Notes under the pieces: generated by a model
Databases searched by the model: none
Told to the model about the DNA's origin: nothing
What the model saw: only the letters and a program-made list of their open reading frames with translations
Position numbers and translations under genes: made by a program
Shown here: piece by piece, positions 47,091 to 55,846 of the stretch
Layout: the number at the start of each line of letters is the position of its first letter
Numbering within the stretch: position 1 is the first letter of the stretch
NCBI GenBank assembly: GCA_020634245.1
Contig: JACKCC010000011.1
Coordinates: forward strand, 1 to 64,000
DNA from: Ardenticatenaceae bacterium
Lineage (GTDB): Bacteria > Chloroflexota > Anaerolineae > Promineifilales > Promineifilaceae
DNA length: 64,000 bases
Direction: 5' to 3'

Positions 47091-48785
47091 ATGGCCCGTG
47101 CGTCACTGAAACCGGTAGCGCTTCTTCCTTATGACAGCCGGTTGGGGGAACAAGTCGGGCTACAAGGACCGCCGAATTCATCACCACCCTGCCGATGGCG
47201 TGACCGGCATCCACCGGCAGCCGCCTCCGGCACAGAAATGCCCCGGCTTTGCCATTTGTGGAAGAAGAAATGCTGGACGTTAAACAGATTTGAATGATGT
47301 GGTCGCGGAACGGGAAGATAAACCGGTCACGCCACCTTAGCATCAACCAACCCTTTCCAACTTCGTGAGCCGCTCTGGGCGAATCGCAAGTTCGCTGGAC
47401 GACGAGTGCGCCTGCTGCACAGCCACAGCCAGACCACGGCCGATAAGGGTCTAAAGTCCTCTACGACGAGCTGGAGCAGGTCTGCGATCTGGTCGTGTTC
47501 CCCGAATCGGAAGAGATGCGGCGCTGATCCGGCTGGCGGCGGCGCATGACATCTGCCTGGTTCCACGGCGGCGGCACCAGCGTCAGCTACGCGCAGCTTC
47601 GGCGGCGGAAACGCGGATGATCGTCGTCGATCGATATGCGGCGGATGACGAAATCAGGTGGATCGACAAAGAAAATTATCGCTTTGTGTCAATCGGGCAT
47701 CATTGGCAGCCAGTTGGAAGCGGAACTGTGGCCAGGCTTCACCAGCATTTTGAGCCGGACAGCCTGGAACTGAGCACACTGGGCGGCGGCTGGATCGCCG
47801 CAACGCCAGCAGGATGAAGAAAAACGCTGCAGCAACATCAGGGGACATCGTCGAAAACGCGGCGATGATCACGCTGCAGGGCCGTCAGGCAGGTGGCATT
47901 GATGCCGCGCCTCTCGATGGGGATGCAACTGCAAACGCTGCTGTTGGCCAGTGAAGGCAATCTGGGCCTCATCGCAAAGCGGTGATCAAATCACAAGCTG
48001 CAGGTGAAGTTTGGCTCGCTGGTCTTCCCCAATTTCCAGTTAGGCGCAGACTTTTTGTACGGGATTGGCCCGCCAAAAGTGTTTGACAACATCCGCCTGC
48101 TGGACAATATCAGTTCGCTGACTCGCTGAAGCCCGCGTACCAGCCAGCAAAAGCTGATGAGCAAAATCGATTTTCCTGCTCCAGGTGAAGGCTTTGATCC
48201 TGAGTTGGTGGCGGCGACGATTGTGATGGAGGCACGGCCGCAGAAGTGTCGCGTACCAACAAAAGTCATCGCCCGGTTGGCTAAAGTATCGCGGGATGGC
48301 TGGTGCAGGGGAGGGAGCAACGTCGCGGCTACATGCTCACCTACGCCATCGCCTACATTCGCGATTACCTGGCACAATACCACATCATCAGCGAAATTAC
48401 CGAGACAGCATGCACCGATTTGAGTCATGCCGGTGAGTTGGGGCGAGGTGGACAAGCGGGCAAGAACTGCATGAACGGCTAATTTGCCGGGACGACCATA
48501 CATCTCGCCGCGCATCGCAGTTGTATCCACCGGGGTCGCATTGCTTCACATGGCTTCCAGCACTAAAGGGTTGATCACCGGAAAGTTTTCGGCGAGGAAT
48601 TGAACATAGACTGCGCCGGACAATCATGGAAGCAGGCGGCTCGATTTCGCACCATCACGGCGTGACATTTGCAGATTTGGCGATACGGTTCGCCGACGAC
48701 GGTTGAGGTATTAGAAGCAGGTAAAAAGCGGCGCATGATCCGCAGAATATTTTGCATTATTCGCAGCAACATTTCGCGGAATAGA
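47091..48785 (+). pseudogene. Alkyl-DHAP-synthase/glycolate-oxidase-type FAD-linked oxidase, frameshifted
   Basis: Family landmarks follow in order but in different frames: WGNKSGYKDRR (about 47150-47180), LLHSHSQTTAD (47410-47445), DELEQVCDLVVFPES (47465-47510), VPRGGGTSVSYA (47558-47592), HFEPDSLELSTLGGGW (47745-47795), FGSLVFP.FQLGADFLY (48008-48060), and a C-terminal DPQNI (48735-48750). This order matches alkyldihydroxyacetonephosphate synthases and related FAD_binding_4 oxidases. Frame breaks are dense throughout. Confidence 0.75.
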
Positions 48786-48789
48786 AATT

Positions 48790-48855
48790 GGACGCGGATA
48801 AACGCGAGATGAACACGGATAAAAAAAATCTGTGGATCTGCGTTCATCCGTGTCC
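48790..48855. repeat. Intergenic inverted repeat (GGACGCGGATAAACGCG type)
   Basis: The left arm with GATGAACACGGAT and right arm ATCTGCGTTCATCCGTGTCC are complementary around an A-rich centre. A common intergenic palindrome type; it separates two damaged oxidoreductase genes. Confidence 0.7.
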
Positions 48856-48868
48856 TACATCAGAAAGC

Positions 48869-50414
48869 TATGAGCAAACGTACGATGCGGTGATTGTGGT
48901 GGCGGGCATAATGGATTGATGACGGCGGTTACCCTCGCCAACGCCAGCAAAAGTCTCGTCCTGGAGCGGCTTGCGTCTGGGCGGTGCCGCCGCCACCGAA
49001 ATCTTCCCAGCTTTAAAGTCAACACTGGGGCCAGCGACGCGGGCTGTTCCGCGACAAATCGTCAAGGAACTGTTCCTCAAATGCAGGGGCTGGAATTCCG
49101 CAGAGTCCGGCGGCCATTTCGCGCCGCAGCCCGATGGCAGGCATGACTATCTCTGGCAGGATGACCCAAACCGCCGCCGAAATGTGAATTTATTAAAAGA
49201 CGCCGAGCGCTACCCTGCTTTCCGTCAGCAAATCGCCAGATGGCTGGCGTCCTGGGCGAAATGATGCTCAACACGCGCCGACGAAAATAAAACCAGCCGT
49301 CGCTGATTTGGCCGATTAAGGGGCAAGGTCCTCAGAAAGCAAGCGGCTGGGAACAAGGCATTGATGGAATTCATGCGCCTGCTGCCCTACCGGCGGCTGA
49401 CTCTCACCTGGACGAATGGTTTGAATCAGGGCGCTCGAGGCTATCAGCGCAGCCAGCATCGCCGGCGCCAGGGGCCTGCTTTCAGCAGCACAGCCTTTGA
49501 TGCTGTTTTACCAGCATATGCAGGGCTTCCCCGGCGGCCGGGTCGTGTTGGGCGGAATCGGCAAATTGTCGGAGGTGTTGGCTGAAGCGGCCCGGCAAAA
49601 AGGGGCAGAAATCAGGATGGGGGTTCCCGTTGCCCGCATCCAACTCAACAACGACGAACAGGCTACCGGTGTGATTTTGGCCGATGGCACAGAAATCAGT
49701 GCCCGTATCATCATTTCCAACGCCGACCCACGGCGGACATTGTTCGGATTGGTCGGGCCGCAGCACTTGGGACCAACGTACATGCGCGCCGTGCGCAGCA
49801 TCATCTATCGCGGCAGCACGGCTAAACTCAATCTGGCCCTGTCCGGCCTGCCCCAATTCAACGGGCAGACCAGCGAAGAACAATTAGGCGGCAAAATTCG
49901 CATCGCCCCCAGCCTGGATTATCTGGAAAAAGCCTACGATGCGGCCAAATACGGCCAAATTTCGGCCAATCCCTATCTCGAAGCCACCATCCCCACCCTG
50001 CTCGACCCGACGCTGGCACCAACTGGTTCTCATATCTTGAGCATCACGATGCAGTTTGCTCCGTATGAACTGCGCGGCAAGGATTGGAACGATGAACGGG
50101 AACATCTCGGCGACCATATCATCAACACCCTAACCCAATACGCCCCCAATCTCCAGTCGCTAATCTCCAATCGCCAAATCATCACCCCGCTGGATTGGGA
50201 AAAAACCTACGGCCTCACCGAAGGCAGCATCATGCACGGCCAGATGGGGTTGGACCAACTGCTGGTCATGCGACCAGTTCCCGGCTGGAGCCAATATGCC
50301 ACGCCAATTGACAATCTGTTTTTGTGCGGCGCGGGGACGCATCCCGGCGGTGGTGTGACCGGCGCGCCGGGTTACAATGCGGCGCAGGCGGTTTTGCAGG
50401 CGTTAAAGGGGTGA
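48869..50414 (+). pseudogene. FAD-dependent oxidoreductase (phytoene-dehydrogenase-like) 2, 5' part frameshifted
   Basis: The 5' 620 bases are broken, with YDAVIV.G.HNGLMTA near 48880-48925, ATEIFPSFKVNTGAS, and DDPNR...DAERYPAFRQQIA in several frames. From 49497 an uninterrupted 305-codon frame carries the rest: FYQHMQGFPGGRVVLGGIGKL, IISNADPRRTLFGLVG, and the FAD-closing FLCGAGTHPGGGVTGAPG. The abrupt change from damaged to intact sequence is notable. It forms a pair with the copy at 44619. It contains no ACGGCCGT octamer. Confidence 0.8.
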
Positions 50415-50463
50415 GCGGTGAAGAGGTGAAAGGGTGAAAGGGTGAAGGGGTGATTTGGCTTGT

Positions 50464-50489
50464 ATCGGGAATTGGTATTCCCGATACAT
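50464..50489. repeat. Hairpin ATCGGGAAT / ATTCCCGAT
   Basis: TGTATCGGGAAT and ATTCCCGATACA pair around TGGT, a 12-bp stem. It is preceded by a low-complexity run of GGTGAAAG units (50411-50452). It may end the oxidoreductase transcript, but only three T follow. Confidence 0.6.
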
Positions 50490-50513
50490 TTCTAGTTTTA
50501 GGGAGAAGGGGCT

Positions 50514-51029
50514 ATGAATTTCTTTGAAGTTGTAGAAAAGCGGCATTCGATACGGGCATTTGCAACGGAGCCGGTCGAACCGGAAAAGTTGCAGCAGATT
50601 TTGGAGACGGCCAATCGTGCGCCGTCGGCAGGAAATTTGCAGGGGTACGAGATTTTTGTCGTGAAAGATGCAGAAACAAGAGCGGCTTTAGCAAAAGCGG
50701 CGCTGGAGCAGGGATTTATCGCTGAAGCGCCGGTCGTGTTGGTCTTTTGCACGAACGCGGCTCGTTCGGCACAAAAATACGGCCGTCGCGGGGAAACGCT
50801 CTACACCATCCAGGACGCGACGATTGCCTGTACGTTTGCCATGTTGGCGGTTACGGCCGTTAACCTCTCCTCAGTCTGGGTGGGCGCGTTCAACACCGAG
50901 GCTGTGCAAGAAATCATCGGCGCGCCGTCCGGCATCGTGCCTGTCGCCATCCTGCCCATTGGCTACGCCGCTGTTGAGCCTCGCCTGACACCGCGCCGGG
51001 AGCTGGCCGATATCGTCCACACCATTTGA
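50514..51029 (+). CDS. Nitroreductase-family protein
   Basis: 171 aa FMN-dependent reductase of the NfsA/FRP-like superfamily: VVEKRHSIRAFATEPVE at the start, NRAPSAGNLQGYEI for flavin binding, and VPVAILPIGYA near the C-terminus. The substrate (nitroaromatic, quinone or other) is not predictable. AGGGAGAAGG precedes the ATG. Confidence 0.88.
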   Translation: MNFFEVVEKRHSIRAFATEPVEPEKLQQILETANRAPSAGNLQGYEIFVVKDAETRAALAKAALEQGFIAEAPVVLVFCTNAARSAQKYGRRGETLYTIQDATIACTFAMLAVTAVNLSSVWVGAFNTEAVQEIIGAPSGIVPVAILPIGYAAVEPRLTPRRELADIVHTI

Positions 51030-51034
51030 ACTTT

Positions 51035-51066
51035 GACCCTAAGGGTTTAGGAAAACCCTTAGGGTC
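51035..51066. repeat. Hairpin GACCCTAAGGGTT / AACCCTTAGGGTC, copy 2
   Basis: A perfect 13-bp stem with a 6-base loop between nitroreductase and the next gene. Same family as 38549-38597. The next gene's TATAAT box lies six bases after it. Confidence 0.85.
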
Positions 51067-51083
51067 TCGGTTATAATGGAGCC

Positions 51084-53780
51084 ATGCAGCTTATCCTGAC
51101 CCACGAAAACGCCGATTTTGACGCCATTGCCTCGCAGTTGGCGGCCAGCAAATTGTACCCGGAAAGCGTTCCGCTGCTGCCGCGGCGCATCAATCGCAAC
51201 GTGCAGCAGTTTTTGACGCTGTACTGGGACGTCCTACCCTTTACCCGGCCGGAAGATTGGAAACGGCGGCGGGTGGATGAGGTACTGCTGGTCGACACCC
51301 ATTCGTTGAGCAGCGTGCGCGGCATGATCCGCAAGCCTCGCGTTCACGTCATTGACCATCATAAAACCCGCGCCAAACACGATAACTGGACGTTCGATTT
51401 AGGCGACGTAGGGGCAACCACGACGCTGTTGGTGGAAAAGCTGCAAGCCGCCGGTCTCACACTGCTGCCGGAAGAAGCAACGCTGCTGCTCCTGGGCATT
51501 TACGAAGACACCGGGTCGATGACCTATGACACGACGACGCCTCAGGACATCCGGGCGGCGAGCTGGCTGCTGGAACAGGGGGCACAGTTGGCCGTGGTAC
51601 GCCAGTTTTTGAACATCCCTCTGACGCCGGTACAGTGGCAGTTGTATGATCAACTGCAAACGGCCGTTTCCTGGATCGAAATTGGCGGTCAATCGCTGGT
51701 AGTCACGGCCGTTACCGCCCCCGATGATTTTGACGACGAAATCTCATCCGTCGTTCACCGGCTGCGGGAGACACTGGCTCCGGTAGCTTTGTTCGTCCTG
51801 GTGCAGTTAGGGCAGGATGTGCAGTTGGTCGCTCGCAGCACCAACGACAGCGTCAACGTAGCCGTCATTGCCAAAGCGTTCGGCGGCGGCGGCCATCCGC
51901 GAGCTGCGGCCGCCATCATCATCGGCCAACATCTGGCGGATGTGAAAGCCCGCCTGCTTGACTTATTGCCTCAGTCGGTACAGCCCATCGCCACCGTCGC
52001 CGAAATCATGTCCTACGGCGTTAAAACGCTCTTACCAGCAGCGACTGTGGCCGAGGCCGAGCGGGAGATGCAGCGCTTTGGTTACGAAGGCTACCCGGTT
52101 TACGACGAAGAAACGGACAAACTGGTGGGGCTGCTAACGCGTCGCGGCGTGGATCGGGCAACAAATCATCAGATGCAAGACTCACCCATCAGTCGGGTGA
52201 TGAAGGCAGGATCATTTACGGTACGGCCGTCTGACTCCATCGAACGAGTACAACAGTTGATGCTGGACGAAGGCTGGGGACAGATTCCGGTAGTACTTGA
52301 CGAAACCAAATCGACCCGTCCTATTGGCATAGTAACCCGGACTGACGTGTTGAACTTTTTGTTTAAGCCGTCGCCGGGAACGGCCGTATCCAACCTGCGC
52401 TCGCTGCTGACCAAATCGCTGCCGCCGGCGATGTGGGGGATGGTGTTGGCTGTCAGTGAAAAGGCGGCTGAACTTCAGATGCCGCTTTATTTTGTCGGCG
52501 GGCTGGTGCGCGATTTGCTGCTGGGCAAAACGGCCGTTGACCTGGACATGGTGGTCGAAGGGGACGCCATCAAACTGGTGCGCCACCTGCAAAAATCCTA
52601 TGGCGGCGAAGTCCACACCCACCAGCGATTTGGGACGGGGAAATGGTTTGTGACACCGGAGATTTGGCAGACAGTAAAAGAAACAGGGGAGCAGGGGAGC
52701 GGCGACCAAAGGTCACTTGGAGCAGGGGGGATCGCCTCTTCACCCCAGCACCCCAGCGCCCCTGCACCACTACCAGAGACAATCGACTTCGTCACCGCCC
52801 GCTCCGAGTTTTACACTGAACCCTCGGCGCTGCCGGAAGTGACGCGCGGATCGATCAAGCTGGATTTACATCGGCGCGATTTTACGATTAATACGCTGGC
52901 CGTGCGGCTGGATGGGGCGCATCTGGGCGAATTGCTCGATTTTTACGGCGGCCGGCGCGATTTGGAGCAGGGATTGATACGGGTATTGCACAGCTTGAGT
53001 TTTGTCGATGATCCGACGAGGATGCTGCGCGCTGTGCGGCTGGAGCAGCGGCTGCGCTTCCGCATCGAAGCGCGTACGGCCGAATTGATGGCGTCGGCCT
53101 TGCCCATGCTGGATCGGGTAACGGGCGACCGCATTCGCCACGAGATTGAGCTGGCATTGCGCGAATCGGTTCCGGCAGCGGTAATGGCCCGGCTGGCGAA
53201 AACTAAGATTCTGGCCCAGATTCATCCGGCGCTGCATTGGTCGGAGCCGATGGCGGGGGCATTTACCCAGGTAGATCAGGAGTTGGAGCGGGATGTCTGG
53301 CAAGGGGAACGGCCGTTACGCTGGCGTACTTTCCTCTACTTCACCCAACTGCTCGCGCCGTTAGCACCGGGCGAACAGGAAGCTGTCATGAGCCGACTGC
53401 GGGTGCGTAAGGCGACGCGGGAGGATGTGATGGCGTTGGCGCACTGCCTGGATGCGGTGGGCGGCTTGCCGGCTGACCCACGTCCCAGCCAGATTGAAAG
53501 GGTGTTACGGCCGTACCATCCCCGTGTGCTGCTAGCCGCCCGCATTGTGCTGGACGATACCCTCGGCGCGGCCTGGGTGGAGCGGTATTATGCGGAGTGG
53601 CGGGATGTGAAAACGGCCGTTTCCGGTGATGACCTCCGCCAAATGGGGCTAAAACCCGGCCCTGAATACAGCATCATTCTCGACCAACTGCTGGCCGCTC
53701 GGCTGGACGGCCAAATTAGCAGCGAAGTGGAAGAACAAGCGCTTTTGAAGCAGATTTTGTCAACATTCCAACAACAATAG
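51084..53780 (+). CDS. DHH phosphoesterase - CBS - tRNA nucleotidyltransferase (CCA/A-adding type) fusion
   Basis: 898 aa three-part enzyme known in several deep-branching phyla. Residues 1-300: DHH/DHHA1 phosphoesterase (D11, D13, D71, DHH at 91-93, GGGGHPRAAAA). Residues ~310-440: two CBS domains. Residues 465-898: class II poly(A)/CCA polymerase (FVGGLVRDLLLG, DLDMVVEGD, RRDFTINTLAVR, DPTRMLRAVRLEQRL). Likely repairs or completes tRNA 3' ends. A low-complexity insertion at about residues 529-565 interrupts the catalytic head. TATAAT at 51072-51077 lies six bases before the ATG and there is no Shine-Dalgarno, so the transcript may be leaderless. Confidence 0.88.
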   Translation: MQLILTHENADFDAIASQLAASKLYPESVPLLPRRINRNVQQFLTLYWDVLPFTRPEDWKRRRVDEVLLVDTHSLSSVRGMIRKPRVHVIDHHKTRAKHDNWTFDLGDVGATTTLLVEKLQAAGLTLLPEEATLLLLGIYEDTGSMTYDTTTPQDIRAASWLLEQGAQLAVVRQFLNIPLTPVQWQLYDQLQTAVSWIEIGGQSLVVTAVTAPDDFDDEISSVVHRLRETLAPVALFVLVQLGQDVQLVARSTNDSVNVAVIAKAFGGGGHPRAAAAIIIGQHLADVKARLLDLLPQSVQPIATVAEIMSYGVKTLLPAATVAEAEREMQRFGYEGYPVYDEETDKLVGLLTRRGVDRATNHQMQDSPISRVMKAGSFTVRPSDSIERVQQLMLDEGWGQIPVVLDETKSTRPIGIVTRTDVLNFLFKPSPGTAVSNLRSLLTKSLPPAMWGMVLAVSEKAAELQMPLYFVGGLVRDLLLGKTAVDLDMVVEGDAIKLVRHLQKSYGGEVHTHQRFGTGKWFVTPEIWQTVKETGEQGSGDQRSLGAGGIASSPQHPSAPAPLPETIDFVTARSEFYTEPSALPEVTRGSIKLDLHRRDFTINTLAVRLDGAHLGELLDFYGGRRDLEQGLIRVLHSLSFVDDPTRMLRAVRLEQRLRFRIEARTAELMASALPMLDRVTGDRIRHEIELALRESVPAAVMARLAKTKILAQIHPALHWSEPMAGAFTQVDQELERDVWQGERPLRWRTFLYFTQLLAPLAPGEQEAVMSRLRVRKATREDVMALAHCLDAVGGLPADPRPSQIERVLRPYHPRVLLAARIVLDDTLGAAWVERYYAEWRDVKTAVSGDDLRQMGLKPGPEYSIILDQLLAARLDGQISSEVEEQALLKQILSTFQQQ
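52669..52778. repeat. In-frame repeat-like insertion within the nucleotidyltransferase gene
   Basis: GGGGAGCAGGGGAGC, a GCGACCAAAGGTC palindrome, GGAGCAGGGGGG and CCCCAGCACCCCAGCGCCCC resemble intergenic low-complexity elements, not coding sequence. It adds about 37 Gly/Ser/Pro/Ala-rich residues between WFVTPEIWQ and ETIDFVTARSEFY without breaking the frame. Confidence 0.6.
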
Positions 53781-53830
53781 CAATCCCATTGCTTTTCTAC
53801 GATATGTCGCTGAGGGTCGTTGTGCACGGA

Positions 53831-53860
53831 TTGACTTTCTTTACCCTCATCCGATATACT
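53831..53860 (+). promoter_or_regulatory. Sigma70-type promoter of the HEAT-repeat gene
   Basis: TTGACT (53831-53836) and TATACT (53855-53860) with an 18-base spacer, in an AT-rich gap before the HEAT-repeat gene. Confidence 0.6.
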
Positions 53861-54018
53861 GCCATTGGGAATAAGTTGTGTTCTAGAACTCGCCAAGATA
53901 AGAATGAAAGTATGGCTTTATTCTCAATTAAAATGCTATTTATTCCTTAGTGCACAAGAACAGATCCAAAGTATTTGAGAATGCTGCACGAAATGTGTTT
54001 ACCAATTGGGGGGACGTT

Positions 54019-55800
54019 ATGTTTGACTGGTTGCGAAAAATATGGGATTCAAAACACCAAAAAACACAAAAGCGCAATGCTACTCAAAATACACATAAAA
54101 GAAATAATAAATCCTCCACTCCTAAAACGACTACACGCTCTGACAATCAAAACCCGATTTTAGTTCGCGGCAGGCTCTGGAAAAACACAGCTGAAACCCA
54201 ATGGGAACTTCCATCAGAGCCAGAAACATTCAATGACCTAAGTATTGAAGTGCTTATCAAACAGCTCGCACGAATTGACAGAACAGAACTTCGTCTTGCA
54301 GCTGCTAAAAGACTAGGACAATTGGGATCAAGTGCAAAATCAGCAATCCCCGCTTTGGTAAATACGACTGTTGATATAGACAGCGAAGTACGAAATTCTG
54401 CCTTAAATGCACTTTATGCGATCGATCCTGATTGGACCAAAAATCCTAAAGCTCACCGCTCATTTCCAACACTTGTAACAGCGCTAAAAAGCCAGCATTC
54501 AGAAGTAAAAAATTCTGCTTTCAGCCTATTACAAATGATTGGCTCGCCTGCGGTTCCCACCCTTGTATATTCTTTATCGAATAAAGATGATGCCGTTGAA
54601 AAAGTGTATGTAATACAAATATTGGCCAATATTGGCCCAAGAGCAGAGAATGCTATTCCAGAATTAGTTCAATCTTTAGGAAGCCGTTTCCTACAAACGC
54701 GTATTGCAGCAGCTGAAGCATTGGCAAATATCGGGCCGACTGCTGTAGAGTCCGCAATACCCGCTCTTATAGCAGGGCTTAATGACCCATTTGCAGGCGG
54801 TCGTGAAGCTATGGCAACTTGCCTCTCTCATGCTGGCCCAGCGGCTGAACTTGGTATTCCAGCCCTTCTCCCGCTCTTATCAGATAGAGAAGCCAAGGTG
54901 CGGAAAGCAGCTGCCAATGCACTTAAACAAATTGGTCCGAAGACAATATCGCCGCTGCTCAAAATCCTGCAGACGAGAGATATAATACAATTGAAAACCT
55001 GGAACCAGATAATGCTAGAAGAATGGCTTCGGACCAAACCGATTCATATCGCCGTTACTCCAGATTACTTAAATGTTCTAAGAAATCTATCCTGGGCTGC
55101 TTATCACATCATGGAGGAACAGGAGAGCCTCGAAGCTGCTCATGAATCTGCTTTAGACATTTTGGCAGAATTTGGGGCGGAAGCTGAAACGGCCGTAACA
55201 ACTGTTACAAACATACTGGCCGATCCAAACCCTAAAATTCAGATAGCCGCCATCAAAACGCTAGGACAAATCGGTTCCGCCGCCTCTACATCTACATTGA
55301 AAATTGTTTATTCGCTGACAAATCCCAATCTGAATATTCGGTTAGCTGCCGTTAAAACGCTTGGGCAAATCGGTAAACAAGCAGAAAGCGCTATTCCAAA
55401 ACTCGTTCCCTTACTTGTGGACAACAACGAAGTTGTCCGACAGGAAACTGCCAAATCACTCAAAAGCATTAACGACAACTGGTCATTAAACCCTGCGGCC
55501 AGTCGTGCAATTGCCGATCTCACGGGGCAGTTAAAGAGTACAGGGAAACCTGGCGAGATTGCATCGCAGGTACTTACTATGATTGGTGCCGCCGCAGTTC
55601 CGGCCTTAATAAATACGTTGGAATTCGGAACCCGCGTTGCACAAGAAAATGCCGCCACTATTTTGGGTAATATTGGCAAAGAAGCTAAACCTGCCATTCC
55701 CGCGCTCAACAAAGCAATACAAGAGAGTCATCCTTGGGTCCAAGATAAAGCAACGAAAGCTTTAGTAAATATCGCCAAAGACTATGTGACAAAGGGGTAA
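54019..55800 (+). CDS. HEAT-repeat protein
   Basis: 593 aa from ATG 54019, which follows GGGGGGA; the frame is open from a GTG at 53950. After a basic, Asn/Thr/Lys-rich N-terminus (~60 residues) come at least ten HEAT or PBS-type helical repeats with the pattern AA-ALG-IG--A--AIP-L (LGQLGSSAKSAIPAL, LANIGPRAENAIPEL, LGQIGKQAESAIPKL, LGNIGKEAKPAIPAL). It is a scaffold or protein-binding protein; phycobilin lyase activity is not suggested by context. Markedly AT-rich, with only one ACGGCCGT, so possibly acquired. Confidence 0.82.
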   Translation: MFDWLRKIWDSKHQKTQKRNATQNTHKRNNKSSTPKTTTRSDNQNPILVRGRLWKNTAETQWELPSEPETFNDLSIEVLIKQLARIDRTELRLAAAKRLGQLGSSAKSAIPALVNTTVDIDSEVRNSALNALYAIDPDWTKNPKAHRSFPTLVTALKSQHSEVKNSAFSLLQMIGSPAVPTLVYSLSNKDDAVEKVYVIQILANIGPRAENAIPELVQSLGSRFLQTRIAAAEALANIGPTAVESAIPALIAGLNDPFAGGREAMATCLSHAGPAAELGIPALLPLLSDREAKVRKAAANALKQIGPKTISPLLKILQTRDIIQLKTWNQIMLEEWLRTKPIHIAVTPDYLNVLRNLSWAAYHIMEEQESLEAAHESALDILAEFGAEAETAVTTVTNILADPNPKIQIAAIKTLGQIGSAASTSTLKIVYSLTNPNLNIRLAAVKTLGQIGKQAESAIPKLVPLLVDNNEVVRQETAKSLKSINDNWSLNPAASRAIADLTGQLKSTGKPGEIASQVLTMIGAAAVPALINTLEFGTRVAQENAATILGNIGKEAKPAIPALNKAIQESHPWVQDKATKALVNIAKDYVTKG

Positions 55801-55846
55801 CAAGAACCAAATAGCGGATAAAAAATCCTATTCTGTCCTCTGTTTT

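Noticed and set aside
44600..49585. Many short ORFs as separate genes
   Set aside because: They are pieces of the GcvT-, FAD-oxidoreductase- and FAD-oxidase-type genes broken by frameshifts, or their reverse-strand shadows.
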